DNA of 64,000 bases from Prostheceraeus crozeri (taxonomy: Eukaryota > Platyhelminthes > Polycladida > Euryleptidae), in the NCBI GenBank assembly GCA_907163375.1, contig CAJQUW010014738.1, positions 1 through 64,000 of the forward strand, written 5' to 3'. A model generated the notes under the pieces. That model was not told where the DNA came from. It ran no database searches and was given only the letters and a program-made list of their open reading frames with translations. Of the stretch, positions 11,269 to 19,607 are shown in pieces. How positions within the stretch are numbered: the stretch's first letter is position 1; each line of letters opens with the position of its first letter. The position numbers and the translations under genes were made by a program.

Positions 11269-11822
11269 TCTGGACAGCTAGCTTCGATCTTGGCTTCTAG
11301 TGGACGGATTTTGTCGTGCAATAGCTCGTTTGAAAGCTAAGAGTGAGACAAATTCAGTGAAAGAAACGGCTTGTTCATATCTGTCTTCATTCAAAAGTTA
11401 GAGCGGTTACAAGATTTTAGGTCGGAGCTCGCTCACCTGAAAAAATCCTAAGTGTCAGAGTGGCTTTGTATGGGTAAAATTTTGAAAATTTTCCAAAGTG
11501 TGGAATTTCGACCTGGGACCGCCACCAAAACATTTTTCATCAAATTTCACTGACCTCCCCCCCCTCTGGACAGCTAGCTTCGATCTTGGCTTCTAGTGGA
11601 CGGATTTTGTCGTGCAATAGCTCGTTTGAAAGCTAAGAGTAAGACAAATTCAGTGAAAGAAACGGCTTGTTCATATCTGTCTTCGTTTAGATGTGAGACG
11701 CCATTTAAGATTTTGGGACATTGGCGAAAAACGACAGAGTTAGAATTTGGGACGTTTTGGGCTGTAGCACCAAAACGAAGGCTCGGATGGTAAACGGAGG
11801 CCAGATTTGGAATCAGCTTGAT
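10966..11822. repeat. subterminal ~297-bp direct repeats, left side
   Basis: TCTGGACAGC recurs at 10971, 11269 and 11565, marking units of 298 and 296 bp plus a partial third unit that ends near 11697. Each begins with a C-run and includes conserved blocks such as GACGGATTTTGTCGTGC and TCGACCTGGGACCG. The next stretch, 11728-11822, is a diverged copy of terminal-repeat sequence at 10804-10912. The array overlaps the inner end of the terminal repeat, so terminal repeat and array share one repeat family. Confidence 0.88.
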
Positions 11823-11830
11823 GTTATTGT

Positions 11831-11984
11831 CCAATGAGGATCATCATCCAATGAGAATCAAGCATTTCTTTATAAATAGCGAGCCTTCCACAGTGAGAAT
11901 CATTCCATCGTTGAATCGCACGAGTGACGGACGCACATTTTCTCTCTCTCTCTCTCTAGTTCCCTGTTCTATTATCCAACTAAA
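11831..11984 (+). promoter_or_regulatory. core promoter and leader of the left transcription unit
   Basis: Two CCAATGAG boxes (11831 and 11848), a TATAAATA box (11871-11878), the box AGTGACGGACGCAC starting at 11923, and a CT-dinucleotide tract (about 11939-11957) precede an ATG that is immediately followed by a GTAAGT donor. The order and spacing match the promoter of the polymerase unit on the other strand near 27254-27408. Confidence 0.75.
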
Positions 11985-12760
11985 ATGGTAAGTCGCTACT
12001 TCCCTCCCTCTCCTCCCTTGAACGTAAACTTAATACAATCTTTTTTCATTTTCAGGCATCTACTCCATCTGCTGCACTAGTAGGACAAAATGGCGATCAA
12101 ACGTTACAAGGTTCGCTACGGTCAGATCATCTACAACTGAGGCCAGTGGAAGAAACATCCAAGGTACATAATCCTACACCGCTACAGCGTAAATTTAAAC
12201 AAGCCTTACGTTATGATGATCATAGCGTAGTACTCCAAACGGGAATGCTCCCTTCCACGGATGTCAAGATAATGCACAATCAGTATGGGGACTACATACT
12301 GATCCCCGTGAGTCCGTACATTCGCCACCAACTTGATATTATTGAGGAGTACGTGACATTAAATATGGACATTCCTACTCCTCTTGCTCAAGAGTGGAAG
12401 GCGAGAGATGACAAGGATACTCCCTATAGAAAGATTTGGGATGGTAATCACATTTGCCTACCGGTATCACATTGGTGTACTTACTATAAGAAGGATGGAG
12501 ATCATTCAATACCCATCAGATGTGATGAGCTCGGAGAAGGTACTTGGGATATCCTTTTCAAAGTGAATGGGCTATATTATGGTCGACACAAGGATAATAA
12601 AATAGCCTCTCTCTCCATGCATATGGAATCCATCCTATATATTCCGAAACCACCCAACGTGGACGACATAATTGATCAAATCCTTAACAGCAGTGGTACG
12701 AAGCGCAAGTCGGAGAAGAATGCTACATCAAAACGCAAATCAAAGAAGGAGAATTGCTAG
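11985..12760 (+). CDS. Polinton-encoded protein of unknown function, spliced (one-codon first exon)
   Basis: The first exon contributes only ATG (11985-11987). A GTAAGT donor begins at 11988 and an intron of 68 bp ends at TTTTCAG (12055). The second exon opens in frame at 12056 (ASTPSAALVG) and runs to TAG at 12760, giving about 236 residues. The body is a mixed alpha/beta-looking globular region with many aromatics, and the C-terminus is a lysine-rich KRKSKKE tail that looks like a nuclear localisation signal. I do not recognise the family. Its position directly behind the left promoter suggests an early or regulatory gene. GTG-initiated reading from 12146 is unnecessary because the spliced frame extends upstream. 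Confidence 0.75.
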
Positions 12761-12794
12761 TCCTTTCCTAACTCTACCCTATGACAATTCGCTT

Positions 12795-12920
12795 ATGTGC
12801 TTTGAGTGTCGTAGACGTGGTCTTATTAGATACATTTTACTTCTTCGTTGCCATCATATCATTTGTGTATTTTGTCGTGAAAAGCATCGATGTAATTCTT
12901 CATTTTGTAATATGTTATAG
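12795..12920 (+). CDS. mini RING-like zinc-binding ORF (41 aa)
   Basis: This short ORF starts ATG TGC at 12795 and reads MCFECRRRG, then LLRCHHIICVFCREKHRC and ends at TAG 12920. The Cys/His spacing C-x2-C, C-H-H, C-x2-C resembles a minimal RING or treble-clef zinc finger, possibly E3-ligase-like or nucleic-acid binding. It lies 34 bp after the preceding gene's stop. A similar Cys-rich ORF occurs at 14160-14360. It may alternatively be an exon joined to the shared leader. No function can be assigned beyond zinc binding. Confidence 0.5.
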   Translation: MCFECRRRGLIRYILLLRCHHIICVFCREKHRCNSSFCNML

Positions 12921-12954
12921 AACGTTTCCTTAGATGTGTAAATTTCCGTTTTAG

Positions 12955-13503
12955 GCTTCTATCATCATTTTTATGGATTGTGAGGGTGAACCTGTACAGG
13001 AGCTCAGTGCTATTGCTATGAACAATTGGACATATCAGATTGTTAGTGTCTATCATCAACATGCCAACTGCGATCCCAATGTTGATCAATGGGCGAGAAA
13101 ACACATTCATGGACTTAATCTGAAATATTTGCAAGACTATGGCTTTTCTTGTGAAAGTGCTCTTCTTATTGACTTTAAACGATGGTTAGCTGCTTTCAAT
13201 GTTATACGCATCTTTTGTAATAATCCTGGTAAGGAGAGGAAAGTATTTCCCAATCTAATCATTGATGATATTTTGCTCCCACCTTGGGATAGTAGAGTGA
13301 ATCAACATTATCATGAAGTCACGAAACGTTTTAAGGATTTGTGTGTTCCTATTTTGTCTGTTCGTTGTAGTAGCTACGTTCATAACCAATGCTTCTTTCC
13401 TCCTTACCCCAACACTGCCAAAGTCCTGTATGGTTATCATTGCTCGCTGTATGATAGTTATCAGCTGTATCTATTTTATCTCTTTCAAACCATTGATTTA
13501 TAA
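12955..13503 (+). CDS. putative DEDD-type 3'-5' exonuclease-like protein
   Basis: ATG 12973 starts a 176-residue ORF, but the frame is open upstream to a splice-acceptor-like CCGTTTTAG ending at 12954, adding ASIIIF before MDCEGEPVQELSAI. A hydrophobic strand followed by D-x-E and a downstream HIHGLN...L..YGFS and FCNNPGKE resembles the layout of DnaQ/RNase T-like DEDD exonucleases (motif I D-x-E, then an HG-containing segment, then an N-rich motif II). The expected motif II Asp is not evident, so it may be divergent or inactive. A poly(A) signal AATAAA follows at 13526. The acceptor suggests alternative splicing to the ATG leader exon at 11985. Confidence 0.5.
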   Translation, partial: ASIIIFMDCEGEPVQELSAIAMNNWTYQIVSVYHQHANCDPNVDQWARKHIHGLNLKYLQDYGFSCESALLIDFKRWLAAFNVIRIFCNNPGKERKVFPNLIIDDILLPPWDSRVNQHYHEVTKRFKDLCVPILSVRCSSYVHNQCFFPPYPNTAKVLYGYHCSLYDSYQLYLFYLFQTIDL

Positions 13504-13590
13504 TGCATGCTTGTTACCGTTATTCAATAAATGTTACTATGAGAAGAGTTGTTGTTTTCATGCAATGGATGGGTTAGATAAAGGGCGATC

Positions 13591-14001
13591 ATGTCTTTCT
13601 CAAACGACTGCGGAACATTACGTTTTCATAGGCAAAGTTTAAAAGGAGCTGTTCAAGATTATGTGATAAAATTTCATAAAGATGAGACCGACATCGAAGC
13701 AGTGGTTGATGATGCTAGCACTCTATTTCTAGAATTAATGAATACATTCTCTGATAGCATTATCATGGCGCGATTAGTTGCGAAAATTAAGTTTAGTCAT
13801 TTTGGAAAGGAAGAGGTGGAAAGTCGCTCTTTCCATTTTGCTTCTTACTCAATGGAAGTGGTAGATCACCCCCAAGAATTTTTTAAAAGACATATGATAA
13901 AAATTGCTGAACGTCTTAACGCATTTAACCATCATGGTAGCAGTCTAGTGATTGAAGCGATTTCAGATATTCACATTCAACTTTCCATAAAGAAAAATTG
14001 A
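13591..14001 (+). CDS. stand-alone paralogue of the Polinton polymerase N-terminal domain
   Basis: This 136-residue ORF, with ATG at 13591, contains MARLVAKIKFSHFG, SFHFASYSMEVVDHPQEFF and GSSLVIEAISDIHIQLS. The same arrangement occurs in the N-terminal part of this element's DNA polymerase: MKALIYLKIKYVKIDHHTG, LEFHIPSSPATEVVDYESW and GLIFDGIESALFKISLL. I infer a shared domain, here as a separate protein. Its role is unknown; association with the replisome or with the terminal protein is a guess. A motif close to ATGCAAA (ATGCAATG) lies at 13560-13567, just upstream of the start. Confidence 0.6.
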   Translation: MSFSNDCGTLRFHRQSLKGAVQDYVIKFHKDETDIEAVVDDASTLFLELMNTFSDSIIMARLVAKIKFSHFGKEEVESRSFHFASYSMEVVDHPQEFFKRHMIKIAERLNAFNHHGSSLVIEAISDIHIQLSIKKN

Positions 14002-14159
14002 AAATGCAGTGGTACTTGATTGTAACACAACTGGTTTTCGAGCTATGTCTGCTCACTCTCGAAGTATATTCCTTCTGTACATGCGTCTATTATTTAGAAA
14101 AGGCTAGCAAATTCATATCTTCAAAAAGACTTGCTATAGACATCAGTAACGGTGAAACT

Positions 14160-14360
14160 ATGTGTTGAGATGTATGTAAGCGAAAGGATGGAAATGAAAA
14201 GCGCATCTTCAAGAGATGTAAGCATGCTTTTTGTCAACGCTGTTTCATACGTAATTGCATTCAACTTTGCCAATGTAACCACTGTGATATTGCTCATTTC
14301 GAGTGTCACTTATGTCGCAATAGTTACTACCTATGCAAATGTGGTAAAGATAGGTTTTAG
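14160..14360 (+). pseudogene. Cys-rich RING-like ORF with an in-frame TGA near its start
   Basis: The frame from ATG 14160 gives MC, then TGA at 14166, then an open stretch to TAG at 14358 with DVCKRKDG, KRCKHAFCQRCFIRNC, CQCNHCD and CHLCRNSYYLCKCGKD. Repeated C-x2-C and CKHAFCQRC patterns indicate a RING-like or multi-zinc-knuckle protein. The stop sits between the first two cysteines, so either this copy is broken or translation begins on another exon. It is the second Cys-rich mini-ORF of the left arm (compare 12795-12920). Confidence 0.5.
14333..14340 (+). promoter_or_regulatory. octamer-like motif ATGCAAAT upstream of the 14379 gene
   Basis: Exact ATGCAAAT about 40-46 bp before ATG 14379. 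The same heptamer ATGCAAA recurs upstream of other structural genes of the element. Confidence 0.35.
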
Positions 14361-14378
14361 CAAAGACTAATACGGAAA

Positions 14379-14735
14379 ATGGCGAAACGTAAAATGACGA
14401 AACGTAAAAGTCAAAAGTTTTCTTCAGCCATTCAAGCTCTCCGACGAATGAAAGCAAATCAGCGATACAATGCTATACGACATGCTAACGATAAATTCAT
14501 TTGTGAAATTATTTCTCATGTGAGGAAGTTGAGGACGAAGAAATTAGCGCCAAAACAACGAAAGTTACTTAAGCGATATGCTACGAAATTGCGTTTCATC
14601 TCCAATCCTAAAGTCACCCTTCAAAGAAAGAGGAAAACTCTAACACAAAAGGGCGGTTTCCTTTCAGCAATACTTCCAATGATAGCTCCTGCCGTGGGCA
14701 ACCTATTGGGTAATATCTTTGGCTCTAAGCGTTAA
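14379..14735 (+). CDS. conserved Polinton basic protein with hydrophobic C-terminus
   Basis: This 118-residue, strongly basic protein starts MAKRKMTKRKSQKF, continues with an Arg/Lys-rich helical middle (about residues 20-90), and ends in KGGFLSAILPMIAPAVGNLLGNIFGSKR, a glycine/alanine-rich amphipathic or membrane-active tail. Proteins of this layout occur next to the packaging ATPase in many Polintons. A virion-associated DNA-condensing or membrane-active role is a reasonable inference but not demonstrated here. The ORF ends 2 bp before the ATPase start, consistent with a compact structural gene cluster. Confidence 0.7.
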   Translation: MAKRKMTKRKSQKFSSAIQALRRMKANQRYNAIRHANDKFICEIISHVRKLRTKKLAPKQRKLLKRYATKLRFISNPKVTLQRKRKTLTQKGGFLSAILPMIAPAVGNLLGNIFGSKR

Positions 14736-14737
14736 TT

Positions 14738-15385
14738 ATGCAAATGTTGAATCTCAAAGTAATAAAATGGATTTCAGACTTCAATGTGATAAAGTTTCTG
14801 ACTGTATCAGGTCCATCTCATGCAGGTAAAACTGTTTTCACGCTGAATTTATTGGATAAAAGAAGGGAGTTGTTTAAGGAACCTATCAATCGAGTGATTT
14901 GGTGTTATGGTATTTATCAACCGTCGCTGTTTCAGGAATTGCGAAGTCGCAACTTTATTCGACATGAAGGAATTATTCCAGTGGATAAACTTCAGTCTAA
15001 TGATGTTGTTGTATTGGATGATTTATTAAAAGAAAGTAAGAATTCAAAAGATGTTACAGATATGTTCACTCGCGCAGCACACCATAAAAGGTGCTTTATC
15101 ATCTATATCACACAAAATTTGTTTCCTGATGGAAAAGAAGCTCGTACACGAAACCTGAATACACACTATTATGCTATTTTCAAGAATCCGCGAGATAAAA
15201 GTCAATTTGAAATTTTAGCGCGACAAGTTGCACCCAGAGGATCAAAAGCCTTAATTGAAATTTTTCAAGCAGCTACTGAAAAACCACACGGTTACTTATT
15301 CATTGACTTTACGCAAGAGTGTCCGGAAGAATTTAGATTTCGAAGTGATATTTTGAAAACTCCCATGATTATCTACAAACTATGA
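14738..15385 (+). CDS. FtsK/HerA (A32)-type genome-packaging ATPase
   Basis: 215 residues. Walker A is GPSHAGKT (about residues 25-32) and Walker B is DVVVLDDLL (about 89-97). A TRAAHHKR segment and YITQNLFPDG follow, as in A32-like packaging ATPases of Polintons and related DNA viruses. The enzyme is expected to translocate element DNA into capsids. The ORF is intact, starts at ATG 14738 (ATG is part of an ATGCAAAT octamer) and overlaps the next gene by 4 bp (ATGA at 15382). Confidence 0.93.
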   Translation: MQMLNLKVIKWISDFNVIKFLTVSGPSHAGKTVFTLNLLDKRRELFKEPINRVIWCYGIYQPSLFQELRSRNFIRHEGIIPVDKLQSNDVVVLDDLLKESKNSKDVTDMFTRAAHHKRCFIIYITQNLFPDGKEARTRNLNTHYYAIFKNPRDKSQFEILARQVAPRGSKALIEIFQAATEKPHGYLFIDFTQECPEEFRFRSDILKTPMIIYKL

Positions 15386-16074
15386 GTTCTTATTCTCGCA
15401 TGATTGTTATTCCTCAGGATGAATATGTACAATTGACTGCCATGCAGCAAGTAAAGCAACCTCTTGCAAATCAAATGTATAGGAAAGAAATAGATTATCA
15501 GCAAAATGTTCACATCAAAGATCCACATCGTGCTGTATTATTACAATCGGAAACTGTTGAGCAATTGAAAAACTTGAAGAATAAGATGCGTGACTCTGTA
15601 TCGACTGCTACACCTTTAGCATCTCGCGCACATGCCATATCTCTTTTCAACAGTATTGAACCCCATCTCAATGTAAATGATAGAGGAGAAATCATTACAG
15701 ATGAAAATAAAGTGATTGATGCTTCACGTTATGAAGACTTGATTCAGTATGCGACGCGTAGAAAGCGCCGTCAGGGCTATGTTCCACCTGGTTGGTCATA
15801 CTTTCTTAAACTATTGAAAAAGCATAATGTACCAAAATTTGCTTTAAATAATCAGACATTGAAAGAACTTGATTCAACAGTGGCTACTACTCCAATGCCT
15901 CAGGCGATGAAAATGCCAACAAATTGGTTTAAGACGTCACCTGCTACATCCCCTCCCACACTCACTAAGCAAACAAGAGGAAGAACTCGACGTAGATCTA
16001 CATCGCCACTAAAACTGGTAAAAGGAAAACGTAAAACAGCTCCTCCTAGGAAATACATGTTCTCAGACTATTAA
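15382..16074 (+). CDS. conserved Polinton protein of unknown function, 230 aa
   Basis: The ORF starts at ATG 15382, overlapping the ATPase stop. An N-terminal region (IVIPQDEYVQL) leads to a probable helical or coiled segment, then a conserved-looking module with DASRYEDLIQYATRR and PPGWSYFLKLLKKHNVP, and a C-terminal tail rich in Arg/Lys/Ser/Pro. I recognise this layout as recurrent in Polintons between ATPase and integrase, but I cannot assign a molecular function. A structural or scaffolding role is plausible from position. No frame disruption is seen. Confidence 0.65.
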   Translation: MSSYSRMIVIPQDEYVQLTAMQQVKQPLANQMYRKEIDYQQNVHIKDPHRAVLLQSETVEQLKNLKNKMRDSVSTATPLASRAHAISLFNSIEPHLNVNDRGEIITDENKVIDASRYEDLIQYATRRKRRQGYVPPGWSYFLKLLKKHNVPKFALNNQTLKELDSTVATTPMPQAMKMPTNWFKTSPATSPPTLTKQTRGRTRRRSTSPLKLVKGKRKTAPPRKYMFSDY

Positions 16075-16075
16075 T

Positions 16076-16291
16076 ATGAAGCAGATGTGTTGCTTGCCAT
16101 GTAATGAGCCGCCAGAGGTGAATGTCGTTGTCACTTGCACTTGCTGCGCCAGCTCTCATAATGAAACCCCTAAGCAATGTGAACACGATCGCAAAACCGC
16201 TAAAGCTAAATGCTGCAGTTGTTGTAAATGTAGAAAGGCAAGAAAACAAAAAGATGAGAAGGAGGAAAAAGAGTCAGCCGTCATCGACTGA
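16076..16291 (+). CDS. small Cys-rich, Lys/Glu-tailed protein
   Basis: 71 residues with clustered cysteines (MKQMCCLPCNEPPE, CTCCASS, CCSCCKCRK) followed by a highly charged tail. Metal binding is likely from the CC-x2-C and CSCCKC clusters. It overlaps the start of the integrase frame (ATG 16254) in another frame. It could be a real accessory gene or spurious. The cysteine density favours a real coding signal, but I do not recognise a family. Confidence 0.4.
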   Translation: MKQMCCLPCNEPPEVNVVVTCTCCASSHNETPKQCEHDRKTAKAKCCSCCKCRKARKQKDEKEEKESAVID

Positions 16292-17340
16292 ACGTTTGAA
16301 GTCAATCTATTATGATGTAAAACATCCGCAGGATTTGCATCTATCAAGAAATTATCAAAAGCGAGTGGTCTTCCACAATCACAAGTGAAACGATGGTTAA
16401 AGGGTCAGGCTACCTATACACTCCACAAACAAGCGAAAAAGAAGTACCGCACCCGCCATTATATTGTTCATGACATCGATGAACAGTGGCAAGCAGATTT
16501 GTGTGATGTTGCCTCCATTTCAAAACATAACTCGGGCAATAATTTTATTTTAACCGTCATTGATATTTTCTCGCGTTATGCGTGGGCTCAACCTTTAAAA
16601 ACTAAGGAAGGGAAAGGAGTAGCAAAAGCATTCCAAACAATTTTTCGAGAAGGTCGCATTCCAAAAAGAATTCAGAGTGATCAAGGAAAAGAGTTTGAAA
16701 ATCAGCATGTGACAAGATTATTTGAGAGGCATGACATTGAGTTGTTTAGTGTAAAGAGCGCTTATAAAGCTGCACTCGTTGAACGTTTTAATCGCACATT
16801 AAAAAATCGCTTGTGGCGACATTTTACTGCCAACTTGACACAAAATTGGACAAAGTTCTACAAGATACACTCCATGCCTACAATCACTCTATCCATCGTT
16901 CTATTGGACTCAGACCAGTAGATGTAAATGCTGACAATGTAGATAAAGTGCGCGAATCATTCCAACGTAAACGCACTCATGTGAAAAGTGATGTGAAAAT
17001 TGGCGATAAAGTTCGTATCTCAAAAGTGAAAAGTGTTTTTGCTAAAGGGTACCTCCCGAATTCGACAGAGGAGGTATTTACAGTATCAAGGATTAATCAA
17101 AAAGACTCTCCGACCACCTACAAGTTGAAAGATTACGATAATGAAGAAATTGAGGGTAGCTTTTACCGCGATGAGATTGAGGTAGTCACTGAAAGTGAAA
17201 CATATTTGGTAGAGAAAATCATTCGATGTAAAAAACGGCAAGGTGAAGAATGGTGTCTTGTTAAATGGACTGGTTATCCTTCAAGTATGAACTCTTGGAT
17301 GCGTCGTGCCGACATCTTTCATCTAAGTGATCGACAGTGA
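16254..17340 (+). pseudogene. Polinton integrase with C-terminal chromodomain, two frameshifts
   Basis: Coding signal runs from ATG 16254 (RLKSIYYDVKHP), shifts frame near 16326-16333 into an HTH-like segment (LSKASGLPQSQVKRWLKGQ), and shifts again near 16845-16850 into LHAYNHSIHRSIGLRPVDV. The catalytic core is of retroviral rve type: WQADLCD, RIQSDQGKEF and ALVERFNRTLK give D, D and E. At the C-terminus ETYLVEKIIRCKKR...EWCLVKWTGYPSSMNSW is a chromodomain, expected to tether integration to chromatin marks. As assembled the gene cannot make a full enzyme. Both breaks could be indels in the genome or in the assembly. Confidence 0.92.
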
Positions 17341-17343
17341 TTC

Positions 17344-17351
17344 ATGCAAAG
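17344..17351 (+). promoter_or_regulatory. ATGCAAAG motif upstream of the pVI/pX-like gene
   Basis: Located 31-38 bp before ATG 17382; one of the recurrent ATGCAAA sites of the element. Confidence 0.3.
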
Positions 17352-17381
17352 TTGTAACTAACAATGTTTAGGGTTTGAGCT

Positions 17382-17837
17382 ATGAATCCAACTGCCTCAT
17401 TTTATTCACGACCCTCCTATGTAAGTGGCGGAGGACAAATTTACATCGGTGCTCGCCGCCAACGTGGAGGTAGCATACTTGGTGCACTGAAATCTGTTGT
17501 AGCACCTCTCATATCCAATGTTGGTAGATCTTTAAAACGAAATGTTTTAAGTAATGCCGTTGGCTTTGCTGGTGATGTTGCTAGTGATCTTTCCAGAGGT
17601 AGAAGTTTTAAGAGCAGTTTGTTGAATCGTTGGAAGGAACGCGGTTTAAAAACATTGAAGCAGACCATTGCTGGTGTTACTCAAGGAAAGAAATCACCTA
17701 AACGAATGAAAAAAGGAAGGAGGAAACATCGCGGAGCTGGTAAGGTGCGATCTTCAGTCAAAAAGCATTCACGCAAACGTCGCAGAGGCTCTAATCATTC
17801 ATCAGGCGCTAAACGACGACGCTGCTATAACTTCTAA
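17382..17837 (+). CDS. adenovirus pVI/pX-like basic virion protein
   Basis: 151 residues. An N-terminal Gly-rich GGGQIYIGARRQRGGS motif is followed by an amphipathic ILGALKSVVAPLI segment, a helical middle (NAVGFAGDVASDL) and an Arg/Lys-rich C-terminus (GRRKHRG, RKRRRG). This order is a hallmark of the small Polinton protein usually compared with adenovirus core or membrane-lytic polypeptides. I infer a virion-internal protein that condenses DNA or disrupts membranes. It lies directly before the major capsid gene with a 2-bp gap. The frame is intact. Confidence 0.8.
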   Translation: MNPTASFYSRPSYVSGGGQIYIGARRQRGGSILGALKSVVAPLISNVGRSLKRNVLSNAVGFAGDVASDLSRGRSFKSSLLNRWKERGLKTLKQTIAGVTQGKKSPKRMKKGRRKHRGAGKVRSSVKKHSRKRRRGSNHSSGAKRRRCYNF

Positions 17838-17839
17838 TC

Positions 17840-19117
17840 ATGGAGTGTAAAACTTCCGGTTTTTGTTTGTTCGATCAACAAGCCATACAGACAGATATTC
17901 TTACTTCAAGTATTGTAGATTATCATCCTCGAACAGCTGAGAATGCTGGCCCCATTGAATTTGTTATTCCTGGTGGTAGTGATGACTACATAGATTTGAG
18001 TTATGCGATGCTTGATTTGAGGTTTAGAATTCAGCAAGCAGATGGAACTGCTATTGACGATGCACATAAAGTTGGACTGAACAATTTACCATTGACTACA
18101 TTACTTCGTGATGTTTCTCTAACGATTGGAGAGCAGCAGGTGGAAGGTGGTCAAAGCGATTATCCCTATAAATCATATTTCAATCATGTATCACAGTTTC
18201 ATCCAGCAGCACAAAAAAGTCATATGGAAGCCATGGGATGGTACAGAGATGAAGCAGGAAAATTTGATGTTGAAACAAACAGTGGCTTTGTAAAGCGATC
18301 TGCTATGATTAAAGATAGTAGAGTATGTCAGCTATATGGTCCGCTGAATTTAGACTTCTTTAGACAGTCAAAGTTTTTACTGTGTAATACCAGCATGCGA
18401 CTCAAGCTGACATTGAATAAGCCTGAATTTGCGCTGAATGCATTTGCTAAAGTTGACAATTTTAGAATTCATGTGGAAGATATTGCACTTTACATTCGTC
18501 GAGTAGTACCGAATCCAAGTGTCATTAGAGGGCATGCTGAAGGCCTTAACCGCCAAAATGCCATTTACCCCGTTCAGCATACAAAGCTTCTCACCTTTAC
18601 AATTCCGAAAGATCAAAAGAGTTTCATGAAAGATGGCCTCTTTCCATCGGAAGCACCGAAGCTCCTCATGGTGGCAATGGTTGAAAATGATGCATTTAAT
18701 GGTAATATAAAGAAGAATCCTTTCAATTTTAAACACAATCAGTTAAGTGAAATTGCTTTACGTGTAAATGGTGTGAGTCATCCTGGTCCACCCTACAAAC
18801 CAGATTTTGCTTCGGATCAATTTATGCGCAGTTATGTTGATTTTATGGATGTCTTTGGCTTTTACAATACGGATGACACCAACGGACTGACTATGAAAGA
18901 GTTTAAGAGTGGATATACTATTTATGCATTTGATTTGACTGCTGACAGCGATATTAGTGCACCCTATCGTCAAGCGAACGTGCCTCATAATATTCGTTTG
19001 GATTTGACGTTCAAAAGAACACTACCTGAGACGATCAATGTATTAATTTATGCAGTCTTCGATTCAAATATTGAAATTACAAAGTATCGTGACGTGATTC
19101 TTCAGTATAATCGTTAA
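17840..19117 (+). CDS. major capsid protein, double-jelly-roll (hexon-like)
   Basis: 425 residues, intact. The N-terminus (TDILTSSIVDYHPRTAENAG, then IEFVIPGGSDDYIDLSYAML) is characteristic of Polinton major capsid proteins, also seen in databases as the F54H12.2-like family. Polinton major capsid proteins form trimeric double-jelly-roll capsomers. The TLLRDVSLTIGEQQVEGG and YPYKSYF segments are further conserved landmarks, and the C-terminal half has strand-rich repeats consistent with a second jelly roll. The TAA overlaps the protease ATG (TAATG at 19115-19119). It is among the best-preserved genes of the element. Confidence 0.93.
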   Translation: MECKTSGFCLFDQQAIQTDILTSSIVDYHPRTAENAGPIEFVIPGGSDDYIDLSYAMLDLRFRIQQADGTAIDDAHKVGLNNLPLTTLLRDVSLTIGEQQVEGGQSDYPYKSYFNHVSQFHPAAQKSHMEAMGWYRDEAGKFDVETNSGFVKRSAMIKDSRVCQLYGPLNLDFFRQSKFLLCNTSMRLKLTLNKPEFALNAFAKVDNFRIHVEDIALYIRRVVPNPSVIRGHAEGLNRQNAIYPVQHTKLLTFTIPKDQKSFMKDGLFPSEAPKLLMVAMVENDAFNGNIKKNPFNFKHNQLSEIALRVNGVSHPGPPYKPDFASDQFMRSYVDFMDVFGFYNTDDTNGLTMKEFKSGYTIYAFDLTADSDISAPYRQANVPHNIRLDLTFKRTLPETINVLIYAVFDSNIEITKYRDVILQYNR

Positions 19118-19576
19118 TGAGTTGGTTGACTGCTGACGATATTAAGACTAAAGTGCAGCGTAATGCAGACGAAGCGACGTTGAAAGCTTTCGATAATGTC
19201 TATTCACTCGATACCTTACCACCTGCAGTAAATCACTCCCATCTTTATTGTGCTAAACACTCATTCACAGAATTTAGGCGGTGAGCATTGGAAAGCGATC
19301 TTTATTGGAGAAGACCGACGTGGTGAACTATTTGACTCTCTTGCTCAACCTCCAAATATACCAACACAGCAGTGGTTGAGAAAACATACGCGTCAATATC
19401 AGCGAAATGAACGCATACTACAACATCCACTTTCATCAACGTGTGGTGCTTTTGTACTGTACTTCATCTTAAGACGTTTACATGTATCTCGATTTGCATC
19501 TGTTATTCAAAACTTTTCATGTAATCCATCCTCTAATGAAAAAATGATTTGTAAGTTCTATCATGATTTGAAATAA
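19117..19576 (+). pseudogene. adenovirus-type (Ulp1-like) maturation protease, one frameshift
   Basis: ATG 19117 opens a frame reading MSWLTADDI and YSLDTLPPAV. Near 19240 the family pattern moves to the next frame, where NTHSQNLGGEHW continues to the TAA before 19576. The catalytic residues of the C48/C5-type cysteine protease are visible: His in GGEHW, Asp in ELFDSLAQPP, and Cys in SSTCGAFVLYF. In Polintons this enzyme is thought to process capsid precursors. The single frameshift breaks the ORF as assembled. A poly(A) signal AATAAA overlaps the end (19572-19577). Confidence 0.88.
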
Positions 19577-19607
19577 AAACATCATGTTGGAAAAATTGTT
19601 TTTTATT
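19572..19607. terminator. convergent poly(A) signals between protease and TBP-like genes
   Basis: AATAAA at 19572-19577 on the plus strand and AATAAA on the minus strand (19607-19602, overlapping the TBP-like stop) lie 25 bp apart, marking the ends of two convergent transcription units. Confidence 0.6.

Noticed and set aside
18377-18736. 119-aa minus-strand ORF
   Set aside because: Antisense shadow of the major capsid gene, no motif.
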